From Paenibacillus sanguinis 2301083 = DSM 16941 (GTDB lineage: Bacteria > Bacillota > Bacilli > Paenibacillales > Paenibacillaceae), in the NCBI RefSeq assembly GCF_000374825.1, contig NZ_KB895377.1, forward strand, positions 310,001 through 374,000: a DNA stretch of 64,000 bases. Direction: 5' to 3'. Shown here one piece after another: positions 15,773-24,069 of the stretch (positions are counted from its first letter, which is position 1; every line of letters begins with the position of its first letter). Position numbers and translations under genes: made by a program. The notes under the pieces were generated by a model. It was not told the DNA's origin. It did not search any database and was given only the letters and a program-made list of their open reading frames with translations.

Positions 15773-16105
15773 ATGAATATGGACTTTACAAACCAGATTA
15801 AACAATGTGAACAGATCGTAAATCAGTTAATTGCCCAGACTCAGCAGGCCTCTCAGAATTATCAGCAGCTTCTCCAACAAGAGCAGCAAAATGCCGTCAA
15901 GTTAGAGGAATTGGCACAAAGAGAAAAAAATGCCGTGCAGGTTATTCAAACTGCTCTGCAGGGGCATCAAACCGCCATTCAGCAAATGCAACAAGTGATG
16001 CAGACTTGCAGACAACTCGAGCAATCTGCTTCAAGCAACCAATTTGCTTTTAATGGAATGCAAGAACCGCATGTGCCGTCTAATCCCCAAAACATGAGAA
16101 ATTAG
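15773..16105 (+). CDS. small glutamine-rich coiled-coil protein
   Basis: A 110-residue protein of which residues about 5-90 form one long, heptad-patterned helix very rich in Gln (QQASQNYQQLLQQEQQNA). The last 20 residues are a disordered tail. No signal peptide, membrane segment or cysteine pattern is present except a few isolated Cys. AAGGAGG stands 7 bases before the ATG and a terminator follows, so it is a single well-expressed unit. I do not recognise a function; the look is that of small structural or spore-associated proteins. Confidence 0.65.
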   Translation: MNMDFTNQIKQCEQIVNQLIAQTQQASQNYQQLLQQEQQNAVKLEELAQREKNAVQVIQTALQGHQTAIQQMQQVMQTCRQLEQSASSNQFAFNGMQEPHVPSNPQNMRN

Positions 16106-16135
16106 AAAAAATAATAAAAATAATATGGAACAAAG

Positions 16136-16168
16136 AAACTGCCCTCATGATAAATGGAGGGCAGTTTT
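16136..16168 (+). terminator. terminator of the coiled-coil protein gene
   Basis: AAACTGCCCTC pairs with GAGGGCAGTTT; the T-run continues as TTTTG. Confidence 0.85.
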
Positions 16169-16275
16169 GCTATGGCGACTTATGCCTTTATTTTATCATA
16201 AAGATTACTTTGCGATGAATCAGCGATTATGATGGCGTGTTACTTTGGGAACAGGTATGAGAAAGGAGTTGCTAA

Positions 16276-17451
16276 ATGAGGATTGCGGTTTTTTCAGACA
16301 CGTTTGTCCCTCAGGTCAATGGCGTCGCGCTAACCCTAAAGCGTTGGACCGAGTATCTGTCCGCTGGGGGAGATGAATGCAGGCTATTCTTGCCCACGGA
16401 ACCAGAGCCAGTCTATGAGAATCTGGTGTTCCAACTGGCTAGCATCCCGTTCTGGGCTTACCCGGGTTATCGATTCGCTATTCCCAATTTACTGCGTATC
16501 CGCAAGGAGCTTTCTCTATTCAAACCAGACATTGTTCATATTGCCACCCCATTTAGCGTAGGTCTCGCTGGTATGTATGCCGCTCAAAAGCTCCAAATCC
16601 CCATCATTGCTTCGTACCACACTCACTTCAACCAGTATCTTGAATCCTATTGGTTCCCGTTTGCTCATTCCTGGTATTGGTCTTACATGAAATGGTTCCA
16701 TCGGCATTGCCGCGCTGTTTTCGCCCCTTCACAAGAGACGATTCAACAGCTCCAGTCCAATGGATTAAGCAATCTGGAGCTATGGTCGCGGGGGATTGAC
16801 TGCGATCGGTTCACCCCTGCCAAGCGTTCCGGCCTTGTCCGCGAGCTTTACGGAATCAAGGAACGATATCTTCTGCTATATGTTGGCAGACTGGCTCCAG
16901 AGAAAGACCTGAATGTATTGCTTCAATTAATGCACAGGTTGCCTGAACGCATAAGCAGTCAAGTGCATTGGCTTGTCGTCGGCGATGGCCCGCTGCTGGA
17001 GCAAGGCCGGAGAGAGGCTCCCCAGAATGTCACCTTCACCGGCTTTCAAAACGGGGATGAGCTTGCTGCTCTATATGCATCCTCTGATGTATTCGTATTC
17101 CCCTCTGCATCCGAAACCTTCGGTAACGTTGTGTTGGAGGCGGCTGCCTCCGGTCTCCCTGCAATTGTAGCCGACAGGGGAGGCGTCACCGAAATTGTCC
17201 GGCATGAGGGAACCGGGCTGCACGCCAAGGCGGGCAATGTAGAGAGCTTTCTTGCGGCCTTGTGTGACTGGTTCGATGAACCGGACAAATGGCGCAGGTT
17301 CGGTATGGAGGCCAGAGTGCAGGCGGAAGGCCGCACTTGGGATCAGGCGATGGGAGCGATCTACACCCGTTGTCAGCAGATTGTCCAAAGCGAGCAGCAT
17401 TCGGAAGCAGCCCGAAACGGGTATCCGCGGAAAGAGGGTGAATCCGCTTGA
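16276..17451 (+). CDS. GT4-family glycosyltransferase
   Basis: A 391-residue GT-B enzyme. The N-terminal domain starts MRIAVFSDTFVPQVNGVA with the acceptor-side Gly-rich loop and carries ASYHTHFNQY near residue 114. The C-terminal domain has YVGRLAPEKDLNVLL, and the nucleotide-sugar EX7E motif in SASETFGNVVLEAAASGLP near residue 280. It is close in layout to the MgtA-like transferases that add a sugar from UDP- or GDP-sugars to diacylglycerol, phosphatidylinositol or a cell-wall acceptor. It overlaps the UDP-sugar dehydrogenase gene by 4 bases (TTGA), so the two are co-translated. The transferred sugar may well be the uronic acid made by that partner. Confidence 0.85.
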   Translation: MRIAVFSDTFVPQVNGVALTLKRWTEYLSAGGDECRLFLPTEPEPVYENLVFQLASIPFWAYPGYRFAIPNLLRIRKELSLFKPDIVHIATPFSVGLAGMYAAQKLQIPIIASYHTHFNQYLESYWFPFAHSWYWSYMKWFHRHCRAVFAPSQETIQQLQSNGLSNLELWSRGIDCDRFTPAKRSGLVRELYGIKERYLLLYVGRLAPEKDLNVLLQLMHRLPERISSQVHWLVVGDGPLLEQGRREAPQNVTFTGFQNGDELAALYASSDVFVFPSASETFGNVVLEAAASGLPAIVADRGGVTEIVRHEGTGLHAKAGNVESFLAALCDWFDEPDKWRRFGMEARVQAEGRTWDQAMGAIYTRCQQIVQSEQHSEAARNGYPRKEGESA

Positions 17452-18797
17452 GAATAACAGTCATCGGCACGGGTTATGTCGGTCTGGTCACCGGCGCATC
17501 GCTGGCTCATCTTGGTCATCAAGTGGTCTGTGCAGACGTAAATGAAGAGAAGATCAAGCTGTTAAAATCCGGTGTCATGCCGCTCTGGGAGCCGGGGCTT
17601 GAAAATATGATCCGCGAGGTCGAGCCTCGGGGATTGCTGGATTACTCGACAGATGCCGCTGCTTTTGTACCTGCAAGCGACGCTGTCTTTTTGACCATCG
17701 GCACGCCTTCCTCTGATTCCGGTGAGGTTGATCTTTCCGCCTTGTGGTCGGTCATCGCTTCGATTGCACCGCTGCTGCGCAAAGACACACTGCTCATTAT
17801 CAAAAGCACGGTTCCCGCAGGAACCTGTGAGCAAATTGAAGCCTATCTTAATCCACAACTTTCGCAATCACTAGCCTCTGATTTTTCATCCATTGCGGTC
17901 GCTCATAATCCTGAATTTCTGCGGCAGGGCTCCGCGGTTAAGGATTTTCTTGCGCCGGATCGTATCGTCTTTGGCGCTTCTCGTCCAGAGATTCATCATC
18001 GGCTGGAGAAAATCTACGCAGGTATACAATCCCCGATCATCAAATGCTCGTTAAGAGAAGCCGAGTTGATAAAATGTGCTTCCAATGCGTTTTTAGCCAT
18101 GAAAATATCTTATGCCAATATGATGTCGGACTTATGCGAAGCCCTGGGGATTTCGATTGATGCGGTTGCAAAGGGCATGGGCCTTGACCATCGGATCGGC
18201 TCCGAGTTTCTGCGCGCCGGGGCGGGGTATGGCGGCTCCTGCTTCCCCAAGGATCTGCGTGCGCTTATGGCGTTAGCGGCGAAGGAGCATCTGGATATGG
18301 AACTGCTAAAAGCAACCGAGGCGATCAATCTGCGGCGCGTCCAGGTCATTCGCCGCAGGCTGGAGGAGGTGCTTGGCAGCTTGCGGAATAAGCGGGTTAC
18401 GCTCTACGGCCTGGCCTTCAAGCCGAACACTGATGATACGCGCGAATCGCCTGCGCTCAGGATCTGTTCAATGCTGCAAGAAGCGGGAGCGCGCATCACT
18501 GCCTATGATCCGGTTGTCACTTGCTTGCCGGATCGGCAGATTAATGTGGATGTAGCGACAGACATGTATGAGGCGGTCAGAGGGAGTGATTGCTTGATCC
18601 TTGTCACCGATTGGGATCAGTTCAAGTGCTTGGATTGGGGGAGATTGCGGGAGGTTATGAGATCACCATATATTTTAGATGCCAGAAATATGCTGGATAT
18701 TACGGTCATGGCCGAGAATTGCCAACGATATGGACTTCACTATCTGTCCCTTGGACGTCCTTCTATAGCACCAGAGGTTTCCTTAACAATAGTATAA
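17448..18797 (+). CDS. ugd: UDP-glucose/GDP-mannose 6-dehydrogenase
   Basis: A 449-residue NAD-dependent enzyme that oxidises a UDP-hexose twice to the uronic acid. Rossmann motif GTGYVG at residues 7-12, the substrate-binding KSTVPAGT near 120, HNPEFLRQGSAVKDF near 148, and the catalytic cysteine in AGYGGSCFPKD near residue 262 are all present. The C-terminal UDP-binding domain has YGLAFKPNTDDTRESP. Start is TTG at 17448, with GAGGG about 9 bases upstream, overlapping the end of the glycosyltransferase gene. The pair likely supplies UDP-glucuronate for a glycolipid, teichuronic acid or exopolysaccharide. UDP-glucose is the likely substrate but UDP-galactose or GDP-mannose are not excluded. 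Confidence 0.9.
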   Translation: MRITVIGTGYVGLVTGASLAHLGHQVVCADVNEEKIKLLKSGVMPLWEPGLENMIREVEPRGLLDYSTDAAAFVPASDAVFLTIGTPSSDSGEVDLSALWSVIASIAPLLRKDTLLIIKSTVPAGTCEQIEAYLNPQLSQSLASDFSSIAVAHNPEFLRQGSAVKDFLAPDRIVFGASRPEIHHRLEKIYAGIQSPIIKCSLREAELIKCASNAFLAMKISYANMMSDLCEALGISIDAVAKGMGLDHRIGSEFLRAGAGYGGSCFPKDLRALMALAAKEHLDMELLKATEAINLRRVQVIRRRLEEVLGSLRNKRVTLYGLAFKPNTDDTRESPALRICSMLQEAGARITAYDPVVTCLPDRQINVDVATDMYEAVRGSDCLILVTDWDQFKCLDWGRLREVMRSPYILDARNMLDITVMAENCQRYGLHYLSLGRPSIAPEVSLTIV

Positions 18798-18888
18798 AAA
18801 AAGGCCACCAAAGGCGTTTATCATAGCTCACATATTTAGCGTCACAAACTTTTTTGAAATTTCTCTAAATATGGATGGTTTACAATAT

Positions 18889-18919
18889 CCCCCTGTCGGC
18901 TGTCTATCGCCGGAGGGGG
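18889..18919. other. GC-rich hairpin in the leader of the next gene
   Basis: CCCCC-tgt-CGGC pairs with GCCG-ga-GGGGG around an 8-base loop, about 80 bases upstream of the nucleotidyltransferase start. There is no T-run after it. It could be a leader structure or a pause site. Confidence 0.35.
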
Positions 18920-18997
18920 ATTCAAGCATCGAGAATAAACCAGGTATATTGCAGAGCAGTTACAAATCTGACAAAATGGTTGGGAAGGGAGGTAAGC

Positions 18998-19546
18998 TTG
19001 AACATGCTTGAACAAAAGCTTATTGACATATTGCGCTCTAATGAGTATTTGCTCAGAGATCTTGAACTGGTTCGCCAGTTAGGGCTGCCTGAGTGGTATA
19101 TTGCTGCGGGGTATGTACGTAATCGGGTTTGGGATTATTTGCATGGTTACGCCGATCCCACCCCGCTCAACGATGTGGACATTCTTTATTTCGATCCAAG
19201 CAATCTTAGTGAGGAAATAGAGAAAAGACATGAATTGGTGTTGAGAGAGCAGTGGAATGTATACCATTGGTCATGTAAAAATCAAGCCCGCATGCATATC
19301 AGAAATCAAGATGAACCTTATTTATCGGTGGCGGATGCGATGAAGAGGTGGCCGGAAACAGCTACTGCTGTGGGGATTAGCCTTGATGATGAGGACAATA
19401 TTGTCATTCTCGCACCCTACGGATTACAGGATTTATTTGATCTGGTTATTCAAAAGAGTCCACTCTATATGAATGATGATGTTTTTCATCAAAGAATACA
19501 AAGCAAAAAATGGCTGGAAAAATGGCCGCTGCTCAAGATAAGATAG
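18998..19546 (+). CDS. nucleotidyltransferase-fold protein (DUF925-type)
   Basis: A 182-residue protein with the minimal nucleotidyltransferase layout: AAGYVRNRVWDYLHG, where a GS motif would normally stand, then LNDVDILYFD, an Asp-x-Asp metal pair near residues 60-62. It matches a small family of stand-alone transferases of unknown substrate that are common in bacilli. The N-terminal extension of the open frame to 18875 is not supported. GGGAGG lies 5 bases before the TTG at 18998 and 11 before the ATG at 19004, so either may be used. No partner (HEPN antitoxin-like protein) is encoded next to it, which argues against a MNT/HEPN pair. Confidence 0.7.
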   Translation: MNMLEQKLIDILRSNEYLLRDLELVRQLGLPEWYIAAGYVRNRVWDYLHGYADPTPLNDVDILYFDPSNLSEEIEKRHELVLREQWNVYHWSCKNQARMHIRNQDEPYLSVADAMKRWPETATAVGISLDDEDNIVILAPYGLQDLFDLVIQKSPLYMNDDVFHQRIQSKKWLEKWPLLKIR

Positions 19547-19669
19547 TATATTGATTGAGATGCAGACAAAGGAAGCAGTGATTTAAGGAGTTGAAAAAGC
19601 TTCCTTAAGCCTATATTATGGACAATAAATATCGTTAATGGATACAATCTTGAGCGAAAGGAGACCATC

Positions 19670-20155
19670 ATGCAATTCTCCAAGAGTACAGACTATGCAC
19701 TGCATGCGTTGCTTTATTTAGCTCGTAAGGAGCGGCAGCAGAATGTGGGTATCAAGGAATTGTCCTCAGTTCTTGGTGTTTCGGATAGCTATTTGTCCAA
19801 AATTATGTCCAAGCTGAGACAAGATGGAATCGTACGGGCAGCACCGGGAGTGAACGGCGGATACGAGCTGTCAAAATCGGCGGAACAGGTATCTTTTCTG
19901 GATGTAATTCAGGTAATAGAGGGGCGACAGCATTTGTTTGAATGCTCCAATTCGGACTCTCAGCAGCATCATTTACTTGCTGATCAGACTGCTGAGAAAC
20001 CCCAAGCTGTCAATCGGGATGGATGCGTCATTGAAGAAGTGATGATTGGTGCAGAACAACATCTGTATCAATATTTGCGGGAATATACACTTCAATCCGC
20101 CTTGGATAAAGTGGCCCAGCGCTGTAATCACGATCAGTCTGCGTGCAAGGAATAG
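19670..20155 (+). CDS. Rrf2-family transcriptional regulator
   Basis: A 161-residue protein with the Rrf2 winged helix-turn-helix at the N-terminus (MQFSKSTDYALHALLYLA, LGVSDSYLSKIMSKLRQDGIV, PGVNGGYELSK). Cysteines occur at FECSNSD, DGCVIEE, RCNHDQSACKE, so the iron-sulfur or thiol sensing typical of IscR/NsrR/CymR-like members is possible, although the classical CX5CX5-7C spacing is not exact. The region between residues 95 and 125 is longer and more Gln/His-rich than in IscR. AAAGGAG lies 7 bases before the ATG. It is a single gene with its own terminator. Confidence 0.85.
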   Translation: MQFSKSTDYALHALLYLARKERQQNVGIKELSSVLGVSDSYLSKIMSKLRQDGIVRAAPGVNGGYELSKSAEQVSFLDVIQVIEGRQHLFECSNSDSQQHHLLADQTAEKPQAVNRDGCVIEEVMIGAEQHLYQYLREYTLQSALDKVAQRCNHDQSACKE

Positions 20156-20183
20156 TGTATAATTAATATATGCTCAGACAACA

Positions 20184-20230
20184 AAAGTCCCAACCTTTAC
20201 AGATCGAGCGCTCTGAAGGCTGGGGCTTTC
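20184..20230 (+). terminator. terminator of the Rrf2 gene
   Basis: AAAGTCCCAACCTTtaCAG pairs with CTGaAGGCTGGGgCTTT; the second arm ends in TTTCTT. Confidence 0.7.
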
Positions 20231-20328
20231 TTGATGCCAAAATCAGCAAATAACAGAAATGGAAGCAGCACGAGATTGCTACAAAGAAAAGTAGGGAACT
20301 CAAGGAATAGAAGGGATACGAAATCAAC

Positions 20329-20481
20329 ATGGAAATTATTTTAGGACTATTTCTGATTATTGGTTTTGCTGGAATTATCGGCAATCAGACGGTAGGTTTA
20401 AGAAAGATGGAACAATTGCAGAAATCTCTCGATGAATTAAATGACAAGCTGGGGCACATAAGGAATAGAGATCGGTTCTAG
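20329..20481 (+). CDS. small single-span membrane protein
   Basis: A 50-residue frame: residues 2-17 are a hydrophobic span (EIILGLFLIIGFAGIIGNQ) and the rest is a charged amphipathic helix (RKMEQLQKSLDELNDKLG). This is the shape of many short bacillar membrane proteins of unknown role. GAAGGGATACG stands upstream with a long spacing of about 13. It is too short for common ORF cut-offs. Codon use looks normal and the stop is clean. Confidence 0.5.
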   Translation: MEIILGLFLIIGFAGIIGNQTVGLRKMEQLQKSLDELNDKLGHIRNRDRF

Positions 20482-20527
20482 ACATAATAGAAACCAGACT
20501 AAGAAAGGCAACGATGGTGAAATCTCA

Positions 20528-20726
20528 ATGAACAAAGCAACGATAGAGGTCATATACGGAGATATTACGAAGTCCAAGGTAGATCCCCAAAGCGGAAGCC
20601 GCGCAAATTGCTATTCGTACAGTTCAGGAATATATAGATATGCATGATGGCATCAAGAACATACAATTTGTTTGTTTTGACGAAGAAAATTACGAGATTT
20701 ACAAGAGACAGACGGAAGTATTATAG
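20528..20726 (+). pseudogene. internally deleted macro-domain (ADP-ribose hydrolase-like) gene
   Basis: The first part reads MNKATIEVIYGDITKSKVD, the standard first strand of a macro domain (IxVxxGDIT). After a shift of frame at about 20588 the text continues PKAEAAQIAIRTVQEYI and IKNIQFVCFDEENYEIYK to a TAG, which is the last helix and strand of the same fold. The central 90-100 residues with the ADP-ribose pocket are gone. The intact family removes ADP-ribose or O-acetyl-ADP-ribose. The gene is dead but recent enough to be readable, and its terminator survives. Confidence 0.75.
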
Positions 20727-20760
20727 AGAAGCCGCTCGTTTAGAGTGTCTTCTCTTTTTT
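20725..20760 (+). terminator. terminator of the macro-domain relic
   Basis: AGAGAAG pairs with CTTCTCT over a 17-base loop and is followed by TTTTT. Confidence 0.7.
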
Positions 20761-20946
20761 GCATCGAGTTGAGAAAGATGCAGTTTTAATTAAAATTGTG
20801 ATAAATTTGACTTTCTGTTGCGGTGGACTGGTTTATGATTTGCATGTGGCTTTGTTATTCTGGAATGTTCTCATATAAAATCAGACAAAGTGTCTGCTAT
20901 CGGATGGGGAATTGTTAACTTGGAATCAAATGGGGAGGCGACAATC

Positions 20947-22140
20947 GTGGAGAGGTTAGATGAAATTATGCATTTGCACGAAGGCGGGAAACTGGAAGTG
21001 ATGCTCAAGCATCCGATTTTATGCAAGGAGGACCTCTCTAAAGTATACACGCCGGGCGTTGCCGAGGTATGTCAAGCAATCCATGGAGACCAGGAGAAGG
21101 CCTACCAGTTGACTACAAAACGCAATACGGTAGCCGTAATAACGGATGGCACGGCCGTACTCGGCTTGGGCGATATTGGACCCAAAGCAGCCATGCCTGT
21201 CATGGAGGGGAAGGCAGCTCTATTTAAGCAGTTTGCAGGCATAGATGCCGTTCCGCTGTGCTTGGATACCACAGATACAGAAGAAATTATTCTCATCGTC
21301 AAGGCATTGGCACCCACCTTTGGCGGCATTAATTTGGAGGATATCGGCTCACCTCGCTGTTTTGCCATTGAGGAACGGCTCAGACAAGAACTGGATATTC
21401 CCGTATTTCATGATGATCAGCACGGAACGGCGATTGTGGTGCTGGCTGGTTTGCTTAATGCTTTAAAGGTATGCGGCAAGGACATTCGTCAGGCCAAGAT
21501 CGTGGTGAATGGGGTAGGTGCTGCCGGTATCTCCATCTCTAAAATGCTGCTTCAGGCAGGAGCGGTTCGTCTCATCGGCGTTGACCGGGAAGGCGCTATC
21601 AACCGGAGCGCAGCCTATGAGAAGCAGCATTGGGCTGAATTTGCCAAAATCTCAAATCCGGATAACGAGCAGGGACCTTTATCAAAGGTGATTAAGGGGG
21701 CGGATGTATTTATTGGCGTCTCTACGCAAGGGGCATTAAAGGTAGAAGATTTGCAGAATATGGCCAAGGACCCGATTGTGTTTGCCATGGCTAACCCGAT
21801 GCCGGAGATAGACCCTGCGATCGCTGCTCCTTATGTTAAGGTGATGGCGACGGGGCGTTCTGATTATCCGAATCAGATCAATAACGTGCTTTGCTTCCCC
21901 GGTATTTTCCGTGGAGCGCTGGATTGCGAGGCAACGGATATTAATGATGAGATGAAGCTGGCTGCGGCGGAAGCCATCTCTTCCGTGATTGAGGTGTCAG
22001 AACTGAACGAGAATTATATTATTCCGGATGTATTTGATAATCGCGTTGTGGAGAGAATCCGGACAGCGGTGGTGAAGGCCGCTATCCGCAGTGGAGCAGC
22101 TCGCAAGAAAGTGCTTGTTGATGAAGTTGTTTTAGGTTAA
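20947..22140 (+). CDS. malic enzyme (oxaloacetate-decarboxylating malate dehydrogenase)
   Basis: A 397-residue short-form bacterial malic enzyme that converts malate to pyruvate and CO2 with NAD(P). Catalytic Tyr in VYTPGVAEV (residue 34), GLGDIGPKAAMPVMEGKAALFK with the catalytic Lys, LEDIGSPRCFAIE and FHDDQHGTA for metal binding, and the NAD fold VVNGVGAAGISISKMLL are intact. The open frame extends to 20890, but GGGGAGG lies 8 bases before the GTG at 20947, which gives MERLDEIMHLHEGGKLEV, the usual N-terminus of this family. It stands alone and probably serves malate use or NADPH supply. Cofactor preference cannot be decided by eye. Confidence 0.9.
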   Translation: MERLDEIMHLHEGGKLEVMLKHPILCKEDLSKVYTPGVAEVCQAIHGDQEKAYQLTTKRNTVAVITDGTAVLGLGDIGPKAAMPVMEGKAALFKQFAGIDAVPLCLDTTDTEEIILIVKALAPTFGGINLEDIGSPRCFAIEERLRQELDIPVFHDDQHGTAIVVLAGLLNALKVCGKDIRQAKIVVNGVGAAGISISKMLLQAGAVRLIGVDREGAINRSAAYEKQHWAEFAKISNPDNEQGPLSKVIKGADVFIGVSTQGALKVEDLQNMAKDPIVFAMANPMPEIDPAIAAPYVKVMATGRSDYPNQINNVLCFPGIFRGALDCEATDINDEMKLAAAEAISSVIEVSELNENYIIPDVFDNRVVERIRTAVVKAAIRSGAARKKVLVDEVVLG

Positions 22141-22164
22141 GAGAAAATAGGATATAAGTGCCTG

Positions 22165-23055
22165 TTATAGCCCCTCTGTACTGTTGGCGTCCATATAAAT
22201 CATGGTTGTAGAATGTCTATCGTGTCCCATGATTTTGGCCAATAGGTGCACAGGGGTTGTTTTTGCCATAACATATCCAAATCGGTGACGTAAATGGTGA
22301 GCCTGAAGTCCTTCGAGCTGAGCGGCTTTCATATATTTTCTGATTAAATGACGAAGTGCGCGCTCCGTTAATCGATCTCCGGTTTTTTCAGATGAAAATA
22401 AGTATATGGAATTTGGTGAAAGGTTAGCCAGGTATCTTCTTAATACAGTGCTGCAATCAGCATTCAGCGGGACCTCTCGATAATTATTTCGTACTCCGGA
22501 TTGAACAATAAGGTAAGGAGATGGCATATCCAAGCGGATGTCCTCAGGCTTGAGATTACATACTTCCATCGGCCATAATCCCGTATGCAGCATTAGAAAT
22601 ACCAGGGTTTGATCCCGGAGGGAACCAAATTGCAGAGTAGCATTAATAAGTGCTTCTTCTTCCGGGTCTGTCATTTTCCTCGGCTTTTCTTTGTCTTCGT
22701 GTAACAGCTTGACGGACTTGGAAGGGTCAACGGCAATAATGCCTTCTGAAGTAGCCCAATCAAAGAAACGTTTCAAAGTAACCAGTCGACGATTAATCGT
22801 TGTCGTTTTTAGTCCCATAGTTTGTTGCATGTCTTCCCGATAACTCATTAAGGTAGACGTGACGATTTGTTCAATGGGAAAGGTCTCTTTGTTTTCAACA
22901 CCGTTCAAGGCTTCAAACCAATGGATAAAATGTTTCAAATCACTTGCATATTCTCTCAGCGTCTTGGCACTGAGATCCTTTTGTGTAGTGAGAACATGGA
23001 TGAAGTTCTGAATCACCTGTCCACGTTGCTTGGAAATTTCGTAAGCTTCTTTCAT
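22165..23055 (-). CDS. tyrosine recombinase/integrase with altered active site
   Basis: A 296-residue two-domain protein. Residues about 15-110 are the SAM-like core-binding domain (NFIHVLTTQKDLSAKTLREYASDL) and residues about 125-290 the catalytic domain. The motifs are HHLRHRFGYVM (box II His and Arg), MGHDRHSTTMIY (His and nucleophile Tyr) and HTGLWPMEV. In the last, the invariant first Arg of TGLR is Trp (codon TGG, one transition from CGG). The beta-hairpin lysine also seems absent (SGVRNNYREVPLN). The enzyme is therefore probably unable to cleave DNA, though it may still bind it. Start ATG at 23055. Two direct repeats lie just upstream. No other phage gene is near. Confidence 0.8.
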   Translation of the reverse strand: MKEAYEISKQRGQVIQNFIHVLTTQKDLSAKTLREYASDLKHFIHWFEALNGVENKETFPIEQIVTSTLMSYREDMQQTMGLKTTTINRRLVTLKRFFDWATSEGIIAVDPSKSVKLLHEDKEKPRKMTDPEEEALINATLQFGSLRDQTLVFLMLHTGLWPMEVCNLKPEDIRLDMPSPYLIVQSGVRNNYREVPLNADCSTVLRRYLANLSPNSIYLFSSEKTGDRLTERALRHLIRKYMKAAQLEGLQAHHLRHRFGYVMAKTTPVHLLAKIMGHDRHSTTMIYMDANSTEGL

Positions 23056-23084
23056 TTTCCATACCTCCGAAGTCTTCTTGACTT

Positions 23085-23133
23085 ACATTAGCGGACATGA
23101 TATCGTTAGTTTAACCGAAACATTAGCGGACAT
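23085..23133. repeat. two 14-bp direct repeats upstream of the recombinase
   Basis: ACATTAGCGGACAT occurs at 23085-23098 and 23120-23133, 35 bp start to start, in the gap between the recombinase start and the cold-shock leader. They look like binding sites of the recombinase or iterons of an old element end. Confidence 0.65.
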
Positions 23134-23192
23134 CAATGATGGATTTGTTAAAGATCTAATGCTCGTGTTAAATACAATTTTGGAGGATTCAC

Positions 23193-23396
23193 ATGCAAAC
23201 AGGTACAGTTAAATGGTTCAATGCAGAAAAAGGCTTTGGTTTCATTGAAATCGAAGAAGGTAATGATGTATTCGTTCACTTCAGCGCTATTGAAGGTGAA
23301 GGATACAAATCGTTAGACGAAGGACAACGTGTTCAGTTCAATGTGGTTCAGGGAAATCGCGGACCGCAAGCTGAGAATGTTTCTAAAGTTTATTAA
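23193..23396 (+). CDS. csp: cold-shock protein, CspA family
   Basis: A 67-residue single OB-fold protein. RNP1 KGFGFI (residues about 14-19) and RNP2 VFVHF (about 28-32) are intact, the length and ends match the Bacillus CspB/CspD type, and the protein should bind single-stranded RNA/DNA as a chaperone. GGAGG stands 8 bases before the ATG. The leader is at least 60 bases and AT-rich, as in other csp mRNAs, where it can control translation at low temperature. It is followed by a strong terminator, so HU downstream is separate. Confidence 0.95.
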   Translation: MQTGTVKWFNAEKGFGFIEIEEGNDVFVHFSAIEGEGYKSLDEGQRVQFNVVQGNRGPQAENVSKVY

Positions 23397-23406
23397 TTTT
23401 TTCTGG

Positions 23407-23436
23407 AAAGCTGCTCTCATGGGGCAGCTTTTTGTT
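23407..23436 (+). terminator. terminator of the cold-shock gene
   Basis: AAAGCTGC pairs with GCAGCTTT across a 9-base loop, followed by TTTGTTTATTT. Confidence 0.85.
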
Positions 23437-23511
23437 TATTTACATTTGCAACAATGACACGTAATCACCGTCTTTTTGAAATTCAAATTCAAATAAGCGA
23501 GGTATCGTATA

Positions 23512-23787
23512 ATGAACAAGGATGAGTTAGTGGCAGAGGTTGCAAAATCGAGTGGATTTTCAAAAAAGAATGCCGAGAAGGCAGTTACTCATGTGCTGTA
23601 TTCTATTTTTGAAGCTTTAGCGGAAGGTAAAGAGGTCCGGTTAGCTGGCTTTGGGAAATTTGATGTTCGCAGTCGCGAAGCACGTACCGGGACAAGCCGG
23701 AAAACAGGGGAAAAGATAGAAATTCCGGCAGGGAACGTACCTATCTTCACGGCAGGGCTTGATTTGAAAAAAGCTTTGAATAAGTAA
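23512..23787 (+). CDS. hup: HU-type DNA-binding protein
   Basis: A 91-residue histone-like protein, full length for the family. MNKDELVAEVAKSSGFSKK starts the first helix pair, and residues about 46-75 hold the beta-ribbon arm (GFGKFDVRSREARTGTSRKTG, then PAGNVPIFTAG), with the Pro that intercalates into DNA present in the IPAGNVP tip region. The C-terminus KKALNK is standard. It bends and wraps DNA as a dimer. GCGAGGT precedes the ATG. Many Paenibacillus genomes carry more than one HU; whether this is the main copy cannot be told. Confidence 0.93.
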   Translation: MNKDELVAEVAKSSGFSKKNAEKAVTHVLYSIFEALAEGKEVRLAGFGKFDVRSREARTGTSRKTGEKIEIPAGNVPIFTAGLDLKKALNK

Positions 23788-23898
23788 TTTGGAAATAAGG
23801 TTAAAATAATGATGGGAACCATCAGAAAATTGGTTATTTATATAAATCAAAGATATTCACTGGTTAGAGGATTGCATAGATGAGGATGTGAAAATTTG

Positions 23899-24069
23899 AT
23901 GGTATATAATCGAACTGTGAGGCTTGTGAAGAATACTCGGTGGATAAGTACGATTAAGGGGATTTTTACCTCAATGACTCTCATTCTATGGGGCAGTTGC
24001 CTTGTGTTAGGCTGTTTGCTTTATAACGCTTGCACGAATAGGGACTACGTGAGGAAACGGGGAGTGTAA
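23899..24069 (+). CDS. small membrane protein coupled to the desaturase
   Basis: A 56-residue frame, MVYNRTVRLVKNTRW at the basic N-terminus, then a hydrophobic segment at about residues 24-44 (MTLILWGSCLVLGCLLYNAC) and a basic tail ending RKRGV. Its TAA overlaps the ATG of the fatty acid desaturase (TAATG), which argues that it is truly translated and co-regulated. A TTG just before the ATG is an alternative start. It could be an accessory or electron-transfer partner of the membrane desaturase, but no family is recognised. Confidence 0.5.
   Translation: MVYNRTVRLVKNTRWISTIKGIFTSMTLILWGSCLVLGCLLYNACTNRDYVRKRGV

Noticed and set aside
18998..19546. MNT/HEPN toxin-antitoxin pair
   Set aside because: There is no HEPN partner next to the nucleotidyltransferase; the following gene is a Rrf2 regulator.
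23085..23133. CRISPR array
   Set aside because: Only two 14-bp repeats with one spacer, and no cas genes in the window.
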